A stretch of 64,000 nt of DNA from Comamonas suwonensis (GCF_012844455.2 NZ_JABBCQ020000003.1:1-64000); one strand, 5' to 3'; positions 1-9,678 are shown, counted from the stretch's first letter. The notes: generated from the sequence alone by a model not told the origin. Numbers and translations are program-made.

Positions 1-782
1 CAGCATTGCGAGACAAACCCTTACCCCGATGGTGAATAAATTGATCTGAATCATGACTTTAAGCCTTCCGGCGAGAGGCCATGTATGTGCTGCATGGAGC
101 CCATGAAAAGCACTCGCAACCATCGGCGCATTCCTTTCGGCGGTCGCTATCAGTGATTGCGTCCTGCCTCAGCCTGCCGCAACTGAGGTTGCAAGGTTGG
201 CAGGGCAAACCCCGCCTTGGTTTAATGTGCCAAGCTGGGCGGGAAGAGCTGCATTGAGAAAGCCACCGCCGAGAGCGCGGCATCTGCATGCTGCCCAACG
301 AAACGCAATCGACGAGTGGGCGCGGTTCTGAATCACGCCGGGTTTGGTGGAAGAAGCGGTCCCAGTTATTTGAACAACTTAACGCGATTGCTAAGCGAGA
401 TCGCCAGGGTCATGCGGCCTGCATTTTTGTAAATATCGATGCAAAAATCATGCCTTATCAGGAAGATGCTTGGTTGCGTGCCTGATCGGGCCTTTTTTTC
501 TAGAACTGCAAGGGTTGTGCAATCCCACTGCGTGCGGCACATATGCGGCCATAAGCTGTTGAGACAGATTTTTTGCACGTGACATTAACTTCCCCTGTAC
601 CAGTCGAGTACCGCACATAGATACCGCCAACCACAGTCCCTAGTGCATGCTTGAGCCCGTAAGAGGTGAGCGACATGCAAGGCATTGAAGCGGTGCATCA
701 CTGCACTTTTTGGGGAGGCGGCGGTGCCTCGGCAGATATGAATGAGCTGCGTCTGACAGCTGAGTGGCATGCCATGGCTGCG
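1..782. other. Gene-poor stretch, nothing recognised
   Basis: No convincing gene is visible. Short open frames exist on both strands (for example 288-485 on the plus strand) but none has a clear ribosome binding site, recognisable motif or favourable codon pattern. The stretch lies next to a decayed transposase fragment, so it may be worn-down mobile DNA. Confidence 0.4.
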
Positions 783-999
783 CTATCCTGCTTTGCTCAG
801 CGCAATGCTCTTCCTAGGGGGCAGAGCAATCTTGGCCTGCTGATCCTTCGATCCACCACAGGGGGCTGCGCCAAATACATCAGCAGCCCGCTCCTGCAGT
901 AGCTCGTTTCCAATCAGCAATCGGGCCAGAATGCACGGCCTCCAATATCAGCTTGGTTTTGAATGCTAATTTGTATTTAAGCCGTGATTGGACGGTCAT
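783..999 (-). pseudogene. IS3-family transposase OrfA remnant
   Basis: Reading the minus strand from ATG at 999 gives a start like an IS3 OrfA helix-turn-helix protein: RLKYKLAFKTKLILEAV, then a short jump to DWKR. The frame then dies at TGA 880-882. One frame over, from about 905, it resumes as ELLQERAADVFG and DQQAKIAL, which resembles the OrfA segment that follows the helix-turn-helix. The middle of the HTH is missing, there is a frameshift, and no OrfB or terminal inverted repeats were seen. This is a fossil, not a working element. The family call rests on pattern memory of OrfA proteins. Confidence 0.5.
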
Positions 1000-1409
1000 C
1001 GATTTCTCCAGCTTTGGCCTGCGCTGATGTCATTCTTACCGAAAGATCTTGCTCAGCTAATTGTTCAAAAAATAGAGCAATTTCTCTGCTTCGCTTGCTT
1101 GTTTGCTGCACTTTTAGCCATCAGCGTGGTGAAGAATGAGTCAAGCCATGCAATTCATTTGATAGCTGCTTGCTCTTTAAGTGCAATGAAATCATTGCTC
1201 TTGGCTTCTGAAAGTAAATAGCCAATTGCAAAAGCAGCTCCTGTTTTCAGAGCGCTAATGCATCTCGCAGTCTATGAGCGGGGATTGCTTGCTTTTACCC
1301 TTGCAGCGTTATGTGATTAGAAATCGTGACGATTGTTCTTTTAGGTAAATTGTCTGTAGGAGAAATTCGATATTTGGTAAAAGAGGTTCTATCTTCTTGT
1401 GTGCCTTGA
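1000..1409. other. Intergenic stretch with one family A repeat core
   Basis: No gene is supported. Positions 1158-1175 read TTTGATAGCTGCTTGCTC, a copy of the dispersed family A repeat seen at more than ten other places in the window. The rest is AT-richer than the neighbourhood. Confidence 0.5.
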
Positions 1410-1805
1410 ATGTTGATCAAGATGCTTCATCACCTGCCCTATAGCTTTTCTGCTCGCCTTGATGCTTGGATACGGCACATGACGGCGGGAAAGCCTTGCG
1501 GATCGCAGCAAGTTGCTTATGAACTCGTGATCAGCAGCTGGATTAAGGCCAATGCGGATCTTGGCGCTTCGCCAGAGTTTTTGAGAGCGTTGAGCTGCCG
1601 CCGCTTTTGTGAGGAGCATGGCTGGCATGGGCTGAAGGCGGATGTAGCGTTCTGGGATCTGGATGAGGAGCAGTCCGTGCGGATTTATCTGCACCTCGAT
1701 GGCTCCATCGTGGCGCAGCAGATGGATGCGCAGAATCTGCAGATTCTTTTTACACTGCCCAGCATGCATGTCCACCCGCAGGAGATTTCGTCGCAAGGCG
1801 TTTAG
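1410..1805 (+). CDS. Hypothetical protein, 131 aa
   Basis: An open frame of 131 codons from ATG 1410; ATG 1422 is an alternative start, and neither has a strong Shine-Dalgarno. The product is soluble, with no signal peptide or membrane segment. It has a Trp-rich middle (SSWIKANADLG, EEHGWHGLKADVAFWD) and a C-terminal half that looks like alternating beta strands (RIYLHLDGSIVAQQ, LQILFTLPSM). I recognise no family. A weak hairpin follows the stop. The minus strand is also open here, but the plus-strand protein has more normal composition and ends right before the hairpin. Confidence 0.55.
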   Translation: MLIKMLHHLPYSFSARLDAWIRHMTAGKPCGSQQVAYELVISSWIKANADLGASPEFLRALSCRRFCEEHGWHGLKADVAFWDLDEEQSVRIYLHLDGSIVAQQMDAQNLQILFTLPSMHVHPQEISSQGV

Positions 1806-1819
1806 CCAACCAAAAAAAT

Positions 1820-1836
1820 GCCCGCACAAGGCGGGC
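1820..1836 (+). terminator. Weak hairpin after the 131-aa gene
   Basis: GCCCGC-acaag-GCGGGC with the downstream sequence aagtttt. It lies 15 bases after the stop codon at 1805. The T run is short, so the terminator call is moderate. Confidence 0.4.
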
Positions 1837-2083
1837 AAGTTTTGGGGGCCTCTCCATCTAGTCCTGCGGCGCGAAGTCAATGCGTTTGAATACTTGGCAA
1901 AGGACATGCTTGCGTCCCAAGCTCGCCTTTAATCGCATTTGCACTGGCGCTGATCAAATTGAACTGCGGACAGGTTGCCCCATGGGGCGCAGGCCGTTTT
2001 ACTTACTGGCTCTGCATTCGGTAGAAAGCAGCGTTCTGTGAACTTTTTCTTTCATTGTCGCCGCTGCTGTTGTTGTTTCCTCC

Positions 2084-2554
2084 TTAAATTGTTTCGCTAG
2101 CCACCTCAGGGCGGTGAACAAGCACCGGGATATGGGTGTGTGTCAGCACACGCTGGGTTTCGCTGCCCAGCAAAATACCGCTGATGCCTTTTCGTCCGTG
2201 AGAGGCCATGCAAATCAGATCGCAATGGCGCTCTTGCGCTTGCTGAACAATGGTTTGATACACAGAGCTGCTGGCGATGCGGACAAATTCGCAGGGAACG
2301 CCTTCCGGCCTGGCAATCTGGTCTACAAACTGAAGCGCGGTGTCGGCTTTGCTGTTCATGCTGCGCTCAAATTCTGCGCTGTTATAGGTGAGTAAGGCAT
2401 CTGCGCCATAGATGATGGCGCGGTAGTCGGGCATGACATAGAGGGCTGTGACCTTGGCATCATTCTCGCGGGCCAGATTGATGCCGGCGCGAATGGCCGC
2501 TTCAGACAGTTTGCTGCCATCTGTAGGAATGAGCAGGTGCTTGAACATGTTCAA
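2084..2554 (-). CDS. Universal stress protein, UspA family
   Basis: A 156-residue single-domain Usp protein. It starts MNMFKHLLIPTDGSKLSEAA, the beta1-loop-alpha1 pattern of the family with the Asp of the nucleotide site. It ends with the signature G-x2-G-x9-G-S/T: SHGRKGISGILLGSETQRVL, followed by the usual HTHIPVLVHR strand. This pattern is typical of ATP-binding Usp proteins, which act in the cytoplasm during starvation and respiratory or oxidative stress. The start at 2554 has a strong Shine-Dalgarno (AGGAG, 8 bases upstream). It is monocistronic, with gene-free DNA on both sides. Confidence 0.95.
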   Translation of the reverse strand: MNMFKHLLIPTDGSKLSEAAIRAGINLARENDAKVTALYVMPDYRAIIYGADALLTYNSAEFERSMNSKADTALQFVDQIARPEGVPCEFVRIASSSVYQTIVQQAQERHCDLICMASHGRKGISGILLGSETQRVLTHTHIPVLVHRPEVASETI

Positions 2555-2929
2555 TCTCCTGATGCCGCAGGGTGGATGTTGTAGCTAATTTATTCTGATG
2601 TTTCTGGCGTTGCAATACGCGAACTGGGAATAAGGTCTCTAGCAGTGAGTCAGGAGTCGGACTCTGTAACGGCAAGGTTTTTATTCATGAAAAAGCGGGC
2701 AGTCTTTAGCTCACAAAAGTCCAGATGTCCCTGTGCAATGTGCTATCACCTTTAGTTTCAATCCTTACAGGCTACTGATAGGAATGATCTTTGGGTTTGA
2801 GCCCTTTTAGGGAGGCGAGCACCAGCCTTGATACGTCGTTACTTCGTCTTTTTGCAGGCTTGTCCTGCCTGCGACTGAATATCTCATCTCTACCGAAAAT
2901 TTTCGATTTTCTGGGTGGTGATGCACCTC
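2555..2929. other. Intergenic region upstream of usp
   Basis: About 375 bases without a gene. It should carry the usp promoter on the minus strand; no operator was recognised. A small palindrome CGAAAATTTTCG sits near 2897, in the region downstream of the 81-aa gene. Confidence 0.4.
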
Positions 2930-3175
2930 TTATTCGCTCTGAGCTGGCTGCACCCGGTTGAGAATTTCACCGGTGGCTTCGATCTCGAATTGCTTTTCAT
3001 TGAGCCAGTTGATCTTCAAGTGATCAGTCGTCTCGAAGTACTTGGCGGACGGTCTCAAGGAGACGCCATGCGGGAGATCGATATCGTCAAAATCCTGATA
3101 AACCAGAATCAAACGCAGATTGCCGCTGGCATCTTTCGCCTGTATGTGCTCGGTGAGCTTGCGATTGGCACTCAT
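2930..3175 (-). CDS. Small hypothetical protein, 81 aa
   Basis: An 81-residue acidic protein starting MSANRKLTEHIQAKDASGN. It has short alternating hydrophobic stretches (LRLILVYQDFDDID, YFETTDHLKINWLNE) that suggest a small beta sheet, and no export signal. The ATG at 3175 is preceded on the minus strand by GAAGGGG at suitable spacing, which supports translation. I do not recognise a named family. It stands alone, about 375 bases from usp. Confidence 0.7.
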   Translation of the reverse strand: MSANRKLTEHIQAKDASGNLRLILVYQDFDDIDLPHGVSLRPSAKYFETTDHLKINWLNEKQFEIEATGEILNRVQPAQSE

Positions 3176-3286
3176 TGCGACCCCTTCGTTGGCACGTGTA
3201 TACGAATGTTTCCATTGGTATGAGGGGGCTGCAATACCCTGAACTGAGTATTTTGATAGGCCAGATTACACGTCGGAATGCGCATA

Positions 3287-3334
3287 AAAAGCGCTATACC
3301 GCTTTATTCATAGGCGCTGCAGCTATCAGATTTT
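3287..3334 (-). repeat. Family A dispersed palindrome, reverse copy
   Basis: The plus strand reads AAAGCGCTATACC, then GGCGCTGCAGCTATCAGA. On the minus strand this is the family A order TGATAGCTGCAGCGCC followed by an inverted AGCGCT. It lies between two minus-strand genes. Confidence 0.6.
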
Positions 3335-3411
3335 AATTGCTCAATCGACGGGCTATTTACATTGGGTTGCCAGTGAATATGTTGCTGGCGCTGCGGTTTT
3401 GGGCTTGTGCT

Positions 3412-3867
3412 TCAGGCTTGCTGCACGTGCTCATTGAGGGCCATACGCTCCAGTGCGGCGCAGACATCGGCCATGCGACCGGAGATGAACATGCATTCGG
3501 GCTGCTTGCGGGGTTCGCGTTGCAGGATTTTCAGCTGACGCGTGGCTGCGGGGACTGCTTCAGCCGGTAGTGCCAGAAGCAGTTGGGCGCTGGCAGCGTT
3601 CGCTTTGGCTTTGTTGTTGACACGTGTGCTGGTGTTTCTGCGGCGCGAGCGGTTGGCGCGGATGACGGGGATGCTGGTGTGCGTCAGCTTGAAACCTTCG
3701 GGCTCGAAAGAGCTGGAGATGAACGGTGCGGGTTCTTCCGCGGTGTTGTGCGAGTCGCTGGAGAGTGTTTGGGTGCTGGCATTGAAGCTCAGACTTGCAG
3801 CGGGTGAGAAGGGCCGAATTTTAAGGCTCAGGCGGGTCAAAGACTGCAAAGATGCGGCGAATCCCAT
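3412..3867 (-). CDS. Hypothetical protein downstream of lexA, 151 aa
   Basis: The reading frame is open further upstream, but ATG 3867 has a strong Shine-Dalgarno (GAGGAG, 7 bases upstream), giving 151 residues. The N-terminus is basic and Ser-rich (MGFAASLQSLTRLSLKIRPF). A basic centre follows (RANRSRRRNTSTRVNNKAK) and an alpha-helical C-terminus (MADVCAALERMALNEHVQQA). No family is recognised. It lies about 170 bases downstream of lexA on the same strand, so co-transcription is possible but not shown. Confidence 0.6.
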   Translation of the reverse strand: MGFAASLQSLTRLSLKIRPFSPAASLSFNASTQTLSSDSHNTAEEPAPFISSSFEPEGFKLTHTSIPVIRANRSRRRNTSTRVNNKAKANAASAQLLLALPAEAVPAATRQLKILQREPRKQPECMFISGRMADVCAALERMALNEHVQQA

Positions 3868-4040
3868 GTGGCAACTCCTCAATAGCCTTGCGGCAAAGAT
3901 AAGGGCAGGATTGCGTTTTAAGCCAAAGCTCTGCCCAGGGCGAAGCAAGACTACTTCGCGCCTACCACCCAGGCTGGAGAGGGAAAGAAGTTCAGCGTGC
4001 AGTCATCAGATGACGGGTGCGCTGATAGCTAGCCTGTCGA

Positions 4041-4715
4041 CTACATGAACATGCTGTTGCGGATCAGGCCTACGGCCAGGCCTTCGATCGCAAAGGGCTC
4101 TTCAGGATCCACATGAATCACCTTGTAGTCGGGGTTTTCTGGCAGCAGCTCAATGCCTTGGGGCGTACGCTTGAACCGTTTGACGGTGACATCGTCGCCG
4201 AGGCGCGCGACCACGATCTGGCCGTTGCGCGCTTCGTGAGTGGCTTGCACGGCCAGCAGGTCGCCGTCCATGATGCCCGCGTCGCGCATGGACATACCGC
4301 GCACCTTGAGCAGGTAGTCGGGCTTGGCGGCGAACAGGCTGGGTTCCACCGAATAGCTCTGATCGATATGTTCCTGAGCCAGAATAGGTGAACCCGCCGC
4401 CACGCGGCCGACCAGAGGCAATATCAGCTGCGCCATGCTGGAGAGCGGCAGCGCAAAGCTGTTTCCGCGCGCTGCATTGATGTTGCGCACGGTATCAGCC
4501 CGCAGACGAATGCCGCGTGAGGTGCCGCTGACCAGATCAATCACGCCCTTGCGTGCCAGCGCCTGCAGATGTTCTTCGGCGGCGTTGGCGGATTTGAAGC
4601 CGAAGCTGCTGGCAATCTCGGCCCGGGTAGGGGGCGCGCCGGTGCGGGCGATGCTGGACTGGATGAGGTCCAGAATCTGCTGCTGGCGGGGAGTGAGCTT
4701 GGGGTGATCTAGCAT
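4041..4715 (-). CDS. lexA: LexA repressor, SOS response
   Basis: LexA represses DNA-damage genes and cleaves itself when RecA filaments form. From ATG 4715 the protein is 224 residues. The winged HTH (about residues 1-70) includes [24 protein letters not shown]. The Ala107-Gly108 cleavage bond lies in GRVAAGSP, and the catalytic dyad is Ser142 (RGMSMRD) and Lys179 (DVTVKRF). An in-frame ATG at 4736 would add seven residues. I prefer 4715 because it has GGAAG at good spacing and matches the usual start of beta-proteobacterial LexA. Two SOS boxes lie upstream, consistent with autoregulation. Confidence 0.96.
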   Translation of the reverse strand: MLDHPKLTPRQQQILDLIQSSIARTGAPPTRAEIASSFGFKSANAAEEHLQALARKGVIDLVSGTSRGIRLRADTVRNINAARGNSFALPLSSMAQLILPLVGRVAAGSPILAQEHIDQSYSVEPSLFAAKPDYLLKVRGMSMRDAGIMDGDLLAVQATHEARNGQIVVARLGDDVTVKRFKRTPQGIELLPENPDYKVIHVDPEEPFAIEGLAVGLIRNSMFM

Positions 4716-4733
4716 GTCTGGCTTCCGGTCATT

Positions 4734-4752
4734 CACTAGGCTGTGCCTAGTG
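4734..4752 (-). promoter_or_regulatory. Perfect inverted repeat in the lexA leader
   Basis: CACTAGGC-TGT-GCCTAGTG: 8-bp perfect arms with a 3-base spacer. It lies just upstream of the favoured lexA start and overlaps the alternative ATG at 4736. In the transcript it would form a tight hairpin close to the Shine-Dalgarno; as DNA it could be an operator. Its function is unknown. Confidence 0.55.
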
Positions 4753-4763
4753 AGATTTTTAGT

Positions 4764-4779
4764 CTGTGTGTTTATACAG
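4764..4779. promoter_or_regulatory. LexA (SOS) box 1
   Basis: CTGT-GTGTTTAT-ACAG, an exact match to the beta/gamma-proteobacterial consensus CTGT-N8-ACAG. It lies between divergent lexA and the asparaginase gene, about 50 bases from the lexA start. Confidence 0.9.
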
Positions 4780-4782
4780 TAG

Positions 4783-4798
4783 CTGTATTTTTAACCAG
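4783..4798. promoter_or_regulatory. LexA (SOS) box 2, one mismatch
   Basis: CTGT-ATTTTTAA-CCAG matches the consensus except for one base in the right half. It starts 19 bases after the start of box 1, suiting cooperative binding of two LexA dimers. It ends 17 bases before the asparaginase GTG, so bound LexA could also block that gene. Confidence 0.75.
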
Positions 4799-4815
4799 TT
4801 TTTTATGGAGAGCAA

Positions 4816-5847
4816 GTGGCGCAAAAAAAGATTGTGATTTTGGGCACAGGCGGCACGATTGCGGGGCAGGCTCAGAGTCGTACGCAGGGTGTGGGCTACA
4901 AAGCGGGCCAGCTCAGTGTCGAGAGCTTGCTGGATGCTGTGCCGGATTTGCCACAGCTGGCCGCAGGCCGCACAGGCGCAGTGCTGGATGCCGTGCAAAT
5001 TGCCAAGATCGACAGCAAGGATATGGACTGGCCGGTCTGGCGCAGCCTGCTGCAGGCCGTGAAGGCGGGGCTGGAGGAGGCTGCCACACAGGCGCTGGTG
5101 ATTACGCATGGCACGGATACGCTGGAAGAGAGCGCTTGGCTGCTTCAGGCGGTTCTGCAGCCTCAAAAGGCAGTGGTGCTGACCTGCGCCATGCGGCCTG
5201 CCACATCGCTGCAGGCGGACGGCCCGCAGAACTTGCGCGATGCCGTGGCGGTGGCTACAGGGGATGTGCCCGGCGTGTGGGTGGTGGCTGCAGGCGAGGT
5301 GCATGCGGCGCGCGAGGCGCTCAAGGTGCACCCCTACCGTTTGAATGCGCTGCGTTCATACGAGGGCGGTCCATGCGCCTATGTAGAGGAAGGCTGTGTG
5401 CGTTGGCTGAGGCATTCTGCGGTGCAGTACTTGGGCTGGAATGCGGCGCGGCTTGAGCAGTTGCTGGCTTGCGAAGAGCTGCCTTGGGTGGAGATTGTGC
5501 AGTCCGGCGCCTTGCAAAGCGCGCGTGCTGTGCACGCCTTGGTGGCGGCAGGCGTGCAGGGGCTGATAGTCGCCGGTACGGGTAACGGCACGATTCACCA
5601 GGCCATGGAACAGGCGCTGCTGCAAGCAAGTGAGCAGGGCGTGTGCGTCTGGTGCACCACGCGTTGCCTGGAGGGCCAACTGGTCGGGTTACCGGCGGGG
5701 CAGGGCATCCCTGTGGCGCAGGCTGGCGGTGATGAGGAGATTGCAGCCCATGTCATCAAGGCAGAGACTGCAGGCGGTCTTGATGCCGTGCTGCTGCCGC
5801 CCAGCAAGGCGCGTATTGCAATGATGCTGTATCTGGCTTGCTCTTGA
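4816..5847 (+). CDS. L-asparaginase
   Basis: Hydrolyses L-asparagine to aspartate and ammonia. The product is 343 residues from GTG 4816, preceded by GGAG. Both threonine signatures are present: ILGTGGTIAG near residue 12 and ITHGTDTLEESAWLL near residue 97. No signal peptide is evident at the N-terminus (MAQKKIVILG), so a cytoplasmic enzyme is likely despite the type II-like length. It is divergent from lexA and shares its SOS boxes. A strong bidirectional terminator follows. Exact isotype and glutaminase side activity cannot be read from sequence alone. Confidence 0.93.
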   Translation: MAQKKIVILGTGGTIAGQAQSRTQGVGYKAGQLSVESLLDAVPDLPQLAAGRTGAVLDAVQIAKIDSKDMDWPVWRSLLQAVKAGLEEAATQALVITHGTDTLEESAWLLQAVLQPQKAVVLTCAMRPATSLQADGPQNLRDAVAVATGDVPGVWVVAAGEVHAAREALKVHPYRLNALRSYEGGPCAYVEEGCVRWLRHSAVQYLGWNAARLEQLLACEELPWVEIVQSGALQSARAVHALVAAGVQGLIVAGTGNGTIHQAMEQALLQASEQGVCVWCTTRCLEGQLVGLPAGQGIPVAQAGGDEEIAAHVIKAETAGGLDAVLLPPSKARIAMMLYLACS

Positions 5848-5850
5848 ATG

Positions 5851-5888
5851 AATAGCTGTCAATGCTTTTTGTATAAGCGCTGGAAAGC
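5851..5888 (+). repeat. Family A dispersed palindrome, degenerate copy
   Basis: AATAGCTGTCAATGCTTTTT followed by GTATAAGCGCTGGAAAGC. It keeps the AATAGCTG and AAGCGCT parts of family A. It sits immediately after the asparaginase stop codon and runs into the terminator. Confidence 0.55.
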
Positions 5889-5916
5889 AAAAAAGCACCT
5901 GAAAAGGTGCTTTTTT
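5889..5916. terminator. Bidirectional terminator between asparaginase gene and adk
   Basis: AAAAAAGCACC-TGAAAA-GGTGCTTTTTT, a perfect stem with A and T runs on both sides. It can serve the converging asparaginase and adk genes. Confidence 0.92.
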
Positions 5917-5935
5917 GTGGGTGGCCAGAATCGGC

Positions 5936-6972
<1,037 letters not shown>

Positions 6973-7749
6973 TTAATTTGCAAACACAGCGCGCACTCGC
7001 TCTAGATCTTCGGGCGTGTCTACACCGGCGCCGGGTGCATCGGGCGTGATGTGCACGGCAATGCGGTGGCCATGCCACAGGGCGCGCAGTTGCTCCAGCT
7101 GCTCCATCGCCTCGGTCGGTGCGGGTAAGAGCTGCGGGAATTCGCGCAGAAAACCGGCCTTGTAGCTGTAGATGCCGATGTGGCGCAGCGGCGTAAAGCC
7201 AGCATGGCCAGCCTTGGGCGCAGCTGTGTCCCACCAGGCCTCATCGGCATGGTCGCGCGAGAAGGGGATGGGGGCGCGGCTGAAGTAACTGGCCAGACCC
7301 TTGGCGTCGCAGACCACCTTCACCACGTTCGGGTTGCGGTAGTCGCTCAGGCTGCCGATAGGGTGAGCGGCGGTGCCCATGCTGGCTTCGGGGCGGGTCC
7401 GCAGCAACTTTGCGACGGCGTCGATCAGGGCGGGGTCAATCAGGGGCTCATCGCCCTGTACATTGACCACCACATCGTCGCCAGTCAGGCCTAACAGTAC
7501 GCAGGCCTCGGCCAGGCGATCGCTGCCGCTGGGGTGGTCTTTGCGGGTGAGTATGGCTTCAATGCCGTGCTGGGCGCAGGCGGCAACAATGCTTTCATCG
7601 TCAGCCGCCACCACGCAGCGCAGGGCTCCGGCCAGCGCTGCGCGCTGGGCCACGCGCACCACCATGGGCAGACCCGCAATATCGGCCAGCGGCTTGCCGG
7701 GCAGGCGGGTGGAGGCCAGGCGGGCAGGAATCAGTACCGTGTAGCTCAT
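6973..7749 (-). CDS. kdsB: CMP-KDO synthetase
   Basis: 3-deoxy-manno-octulosonate cytidylyltransferase activates KDO with CTP for lipopolysaccharide inner-core synthesis. It has 258 residues. The start [24 protein letters not shown] carries the nucleotide-binding R-x2-S-x-R-L-P-x-K-P motif. [11 protein letters not shown] is the metal/nucleotide loop, and [12 protein letters not shown] the conserved late motif. It follows the Trm112 gene by three bases and lpxK, both on the same strand, a typical beta-proteobacterial envelope operon. Confidence 0.97.
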   Translation of the reverse strand: MSYTVLIPARLASTRLPGKPLADIAGLPMVVRVAQRAALAGALRCVVAADDESIVAACAQHGIEAILTRKDHPSGSDRLAEACVLLGLTGDDVVVNVQGDEPLIDPALIDAVAKLLRTRPEASMGTAAHPIGSLSDYRNPNVVKVVCDAKGLASYFSRAPIPFSRDHADEAWWDTAAPKAGHAGFTPLRHIGIYSYKAGFLREFPQLLPAPTEAMEQLEQLRALWHGHRIAVHITPDAPGAGVDTPEDLERVRAVFAN

Positions 7750-7752
7750 GGC

Positions 7753-7944
7753 TTAGTACTGGCTATCGTCCAGCTCGTCGTCACTCAGCGTGCGGGCTTC
7801 GTTTTCCAGCAAGACGGGAATGCCGTCACGCACGGGGTAGGCCAGGCGCGCGCTGTGGCTGATCAGCTCTTGGTGCTCGCGGTCAAAGCGCAGCGGGCCT
7901 TTGGTGACGGGGCAGACGAGCAGTTCAAGAAGTTTGGCGTCCAT
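7753..7944 (-). CDS. Trm112 family protein (YcaR-like)
   Basis: A 63-residue protein, [46 protein letters not shown], matching the bacterial Trm112/UPF0434 pattern: [14 protein letters not shown], then [12 protein letters not shown]. Only one cysteine of the zinc-ribbon ancestor remains. Related proteins act as small partners or activators of methyltransferases; the bacterial role is poorly defined. It lies tightly between lpxK and kdsB. Confidence 0.93.
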   Translation of the reverse strand: MDAKLLELLVCPVTKGPLRFDREHQELISHSARLAYPVRDGIPVLLENEARTLSDDELDDSQY

Positions 7945-8027
7945 GGGGGAATTCCTGCAAAACGAGATGAGGGCGTCAGCACAGGGCTGGCGCGACAGAG
8001 AGGGTAATCAATGGGGGTCAATGATAG

Positions 8028-9095
8028 TCAGGCTGCGTCGCCCTGATGGTGAATATGGGCGCTGGCGGCTGCAAGTTCGGCGTCCAGCAAGTCCCAGAAG
8101 GCCTGCGGCAGCTGCAATTGCAGTGGAACGGCCCATGCATCAGGGTGGTTGCGCCAGAGCTTGACGGCATCTTTTTCGGTGCAAATCAGTGGAAAGCGCT
8201 TATCCAGCTTTCGCGAAAAGCTCTCAAAATCATAGTGATCTGGCAATGCCTGCGTTGCGGCGGGTGCAAGGCCCTTGTCCGCCAGCATGGAAAAAAAAGA
8301 TTCGGGGCGGGCCACGGCGGCCACGGCTTCTGCCTGCTGGCCGGCCAACTCGCTCAACTGAATACTCTGCCCATGGCCGTTGAGGGCCATATCCGCCAGG
8401 CTGCGCTGCAGGGCAAAAACCGGTGATGAACCTTGCGGTTGGGGCGGCTGGCCCGCGTAGAGTGCAGCAGTGACCGGCCGCGGCCAGGGCTCGCGCAGCG
8501 GGCCTGCAGGCAGTAAAAATCCGTTACCCACGCCTTCGTCGTTGAAAACGCACAACTCGACATCGCGTGCCAGTGCCAGGTGCTGCAAGCCGTCATCACT
8601 CACGATGACATTGACCTGTGGATACTTCTGGCGCAGCGCACGCGCCGCTTCAATGCGCTTGCTGGCCACAAAGACCGGCACGCCTGTGCTGCGGGCCAGC
8701 AGTGCTGGCTCGTCCCCCACCTCGCTGGCGAGACTGTCCGGCAACGCTTCGCGGCAGTCCAGCTCTTCCTGCACCTTGCGGCCATAGCCGCGCGAGATGA
8801 TGCCGGGCTGCCAGTCATGGGCCTTGAGGTATGCCACCACGGCCTGAGTCACCGGCGTTTTTCCTGCCCCGCCTGCAATCACATTGCCGACCACGATGAC
8901 AGGAACGCCTGCGCTTTGCTGTTGGCGGCGCATGCGCTGCGCATTCCAGCTTTGCAAGGCTCCGTAAAGCTGTGACACAGGCCAAAGCAGCCAGGCACTC
9001 GCCCCCCGCTGACGCCAGATGGCGCGCAAACCGTGTTGACTGGAGGAGGCGGGGGGAGAGGGGCTAGAGGGGCTAGGCATGGCTGCTCGAATCAT
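8028..9095 (-). CDS. lpxK: Tetraacyldisaccharide 4'-kinase
   Basis: Phosphorylates the 4' position of the lipid A precursor at the inner membrane. It is 355 residues from the 9095 start; MPSPSSPSP a few codons later is an alternative. A hydrophobic N-terminal segment (SAWLLWPVSQLYGAL) fits the membrane anchor, and VVGNVIAGGAGKTPVTQAVV is the P-loop region typical of LpxK. SDDGLQHLALARDVELCV is the conserved DDGLQH motif. The genes exbB and exbD, which often sit before lpxK, are absent; elaA is upstream instead, behind a terminator. Confidence 0.97.
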   Translation of the reverse strand: MIRAAMPSPSSPSPPASSSQHGLRAIWRQRGASAWLLWPVSQLYGALQSWNAQRMRRQQQSAGVPVIVVGNVIAGGAGKTPVTQAVVAYLKAHDWQPGIISRGYGRKVQEELDCREALPDSLASEVGDEPALLARSTGVPVFVASKRIEAARALRQKYPQVNVIVSDDGLQHLALARDVELCVFNDEGVGNGFLLPAGPLREPWPRPVTAALYAGQPPQPQGSSPVFALQRSLADMALNGHGQSIQLSELAGQQAEAVAAVARPESFFSMLADKGLAPAATQALPDHYDFESFSRKLDKRFPLICTEKDAVKLWRNHPDAWAVPLQLQLPQAFWDLLDAELAAASAHIHHQGDAA

Positions 9096-9160
9096 AAGAG
9101 CAAGGTGGGCTCCTAATCAGGCGTGGCGTTGGTGAATGCCGGAGAAAAGGCGCTGGCAAT

Positions 9161-9190
9161 AAAAATGCCCGCTAAAAAGCAGGCATTTTT
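9161..9190. terminator. Bidirectional terminator between elaA and lpxK
   Basis: AAAAATGCC-cgctaaaaagca-GGCATTTTT: 9-bp perfect arms with A/T ends. It ends transcription from elaA before lpxK, implying a separate lpxK promoter in the short gap. Confidence 0.85.
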
Positions 9191-9222
9191 AAAGTGAGAG
9201 GGTATTTGCGTCTAAGCGCTGT

Positions 9223-9678
9223 TTATCGAGGGGCTGGCTTCACCATCTCAATATGAGGGATGCCATCTTCATCGTAGATATCTCCAACAGGCTGAAACCT
9301 CAGCGAGCCATAAAAACCCTGCAAATGGGCCTGCGCACCAATGCGAATGCTTTGTCCGGGGAATTTTTCCTCGGTGAACGCTATGGCCTTCGCCACCAGC
9401 GTGTGTCCTATCTTGAGATTGCGAAACTTTGCAGTCGTCATCACGCGCCCGATGGAGGGCTCTGCAAACTTCAGGCCCGGCTCAACGACTCGGGCATAGG
9501 CGGCGAGTTCGCCATTCAGCGATACGCGCAGATGCCATGAGTGGGGGTCCAGGCCATCAGCCTCTTGATAAGCGCACGTTTGCTCAACGATAAAGACAGC
9601 TTCCCGGGCCTTGATGACTTCATACATCTCCAGAGCCGTGAAGTCTTCAAGCCGATTCCATTTGAACTGCAAGTCCAT
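9223..9678 (-). CDS. GNAT acetyltransferase, ElaA family
   Basis: 151 residues starting MDLQFKWNRLEDFTALEMYE. The family hallmark is the early segment REAVFIVEQTCAYQEADGLD. GRVMTTAKFRNLKIGHTLVAKAI holds the acetyl-CoA pyrophosphate loop, and AQAHLQGFYGSLRF the conserved LQ-FY-GF element. It presumably acetylates a small amine or protein N-terminus with acetyl-CoA; the ElaA substrate is unknown. It is monocistronic, bounded downstream by a terminator. Confidence 0.93.
   Translation of the reverse strand: MDLQFKWNRLEDFTALEMYEVIKAREAVFIVEQTCAYQEADGLDPHSWHLRVSLNGELAAYARVVEPGLKFAEPSIGRVMTTAKFRNLKIGHTLVAKAIAFTEEKFPGQSIRIGAQAHLQGFYGSLRFQPVGDIYDEDGIPHIEMVKPAPR

Noticed and set aside
1389-1907. 172-codon minus-strand frame overlapping the 131-aa gene
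   Set aside because: Arg/His-rich, no ribosome binding site, and it runs through the hairpin at 1820-1836.
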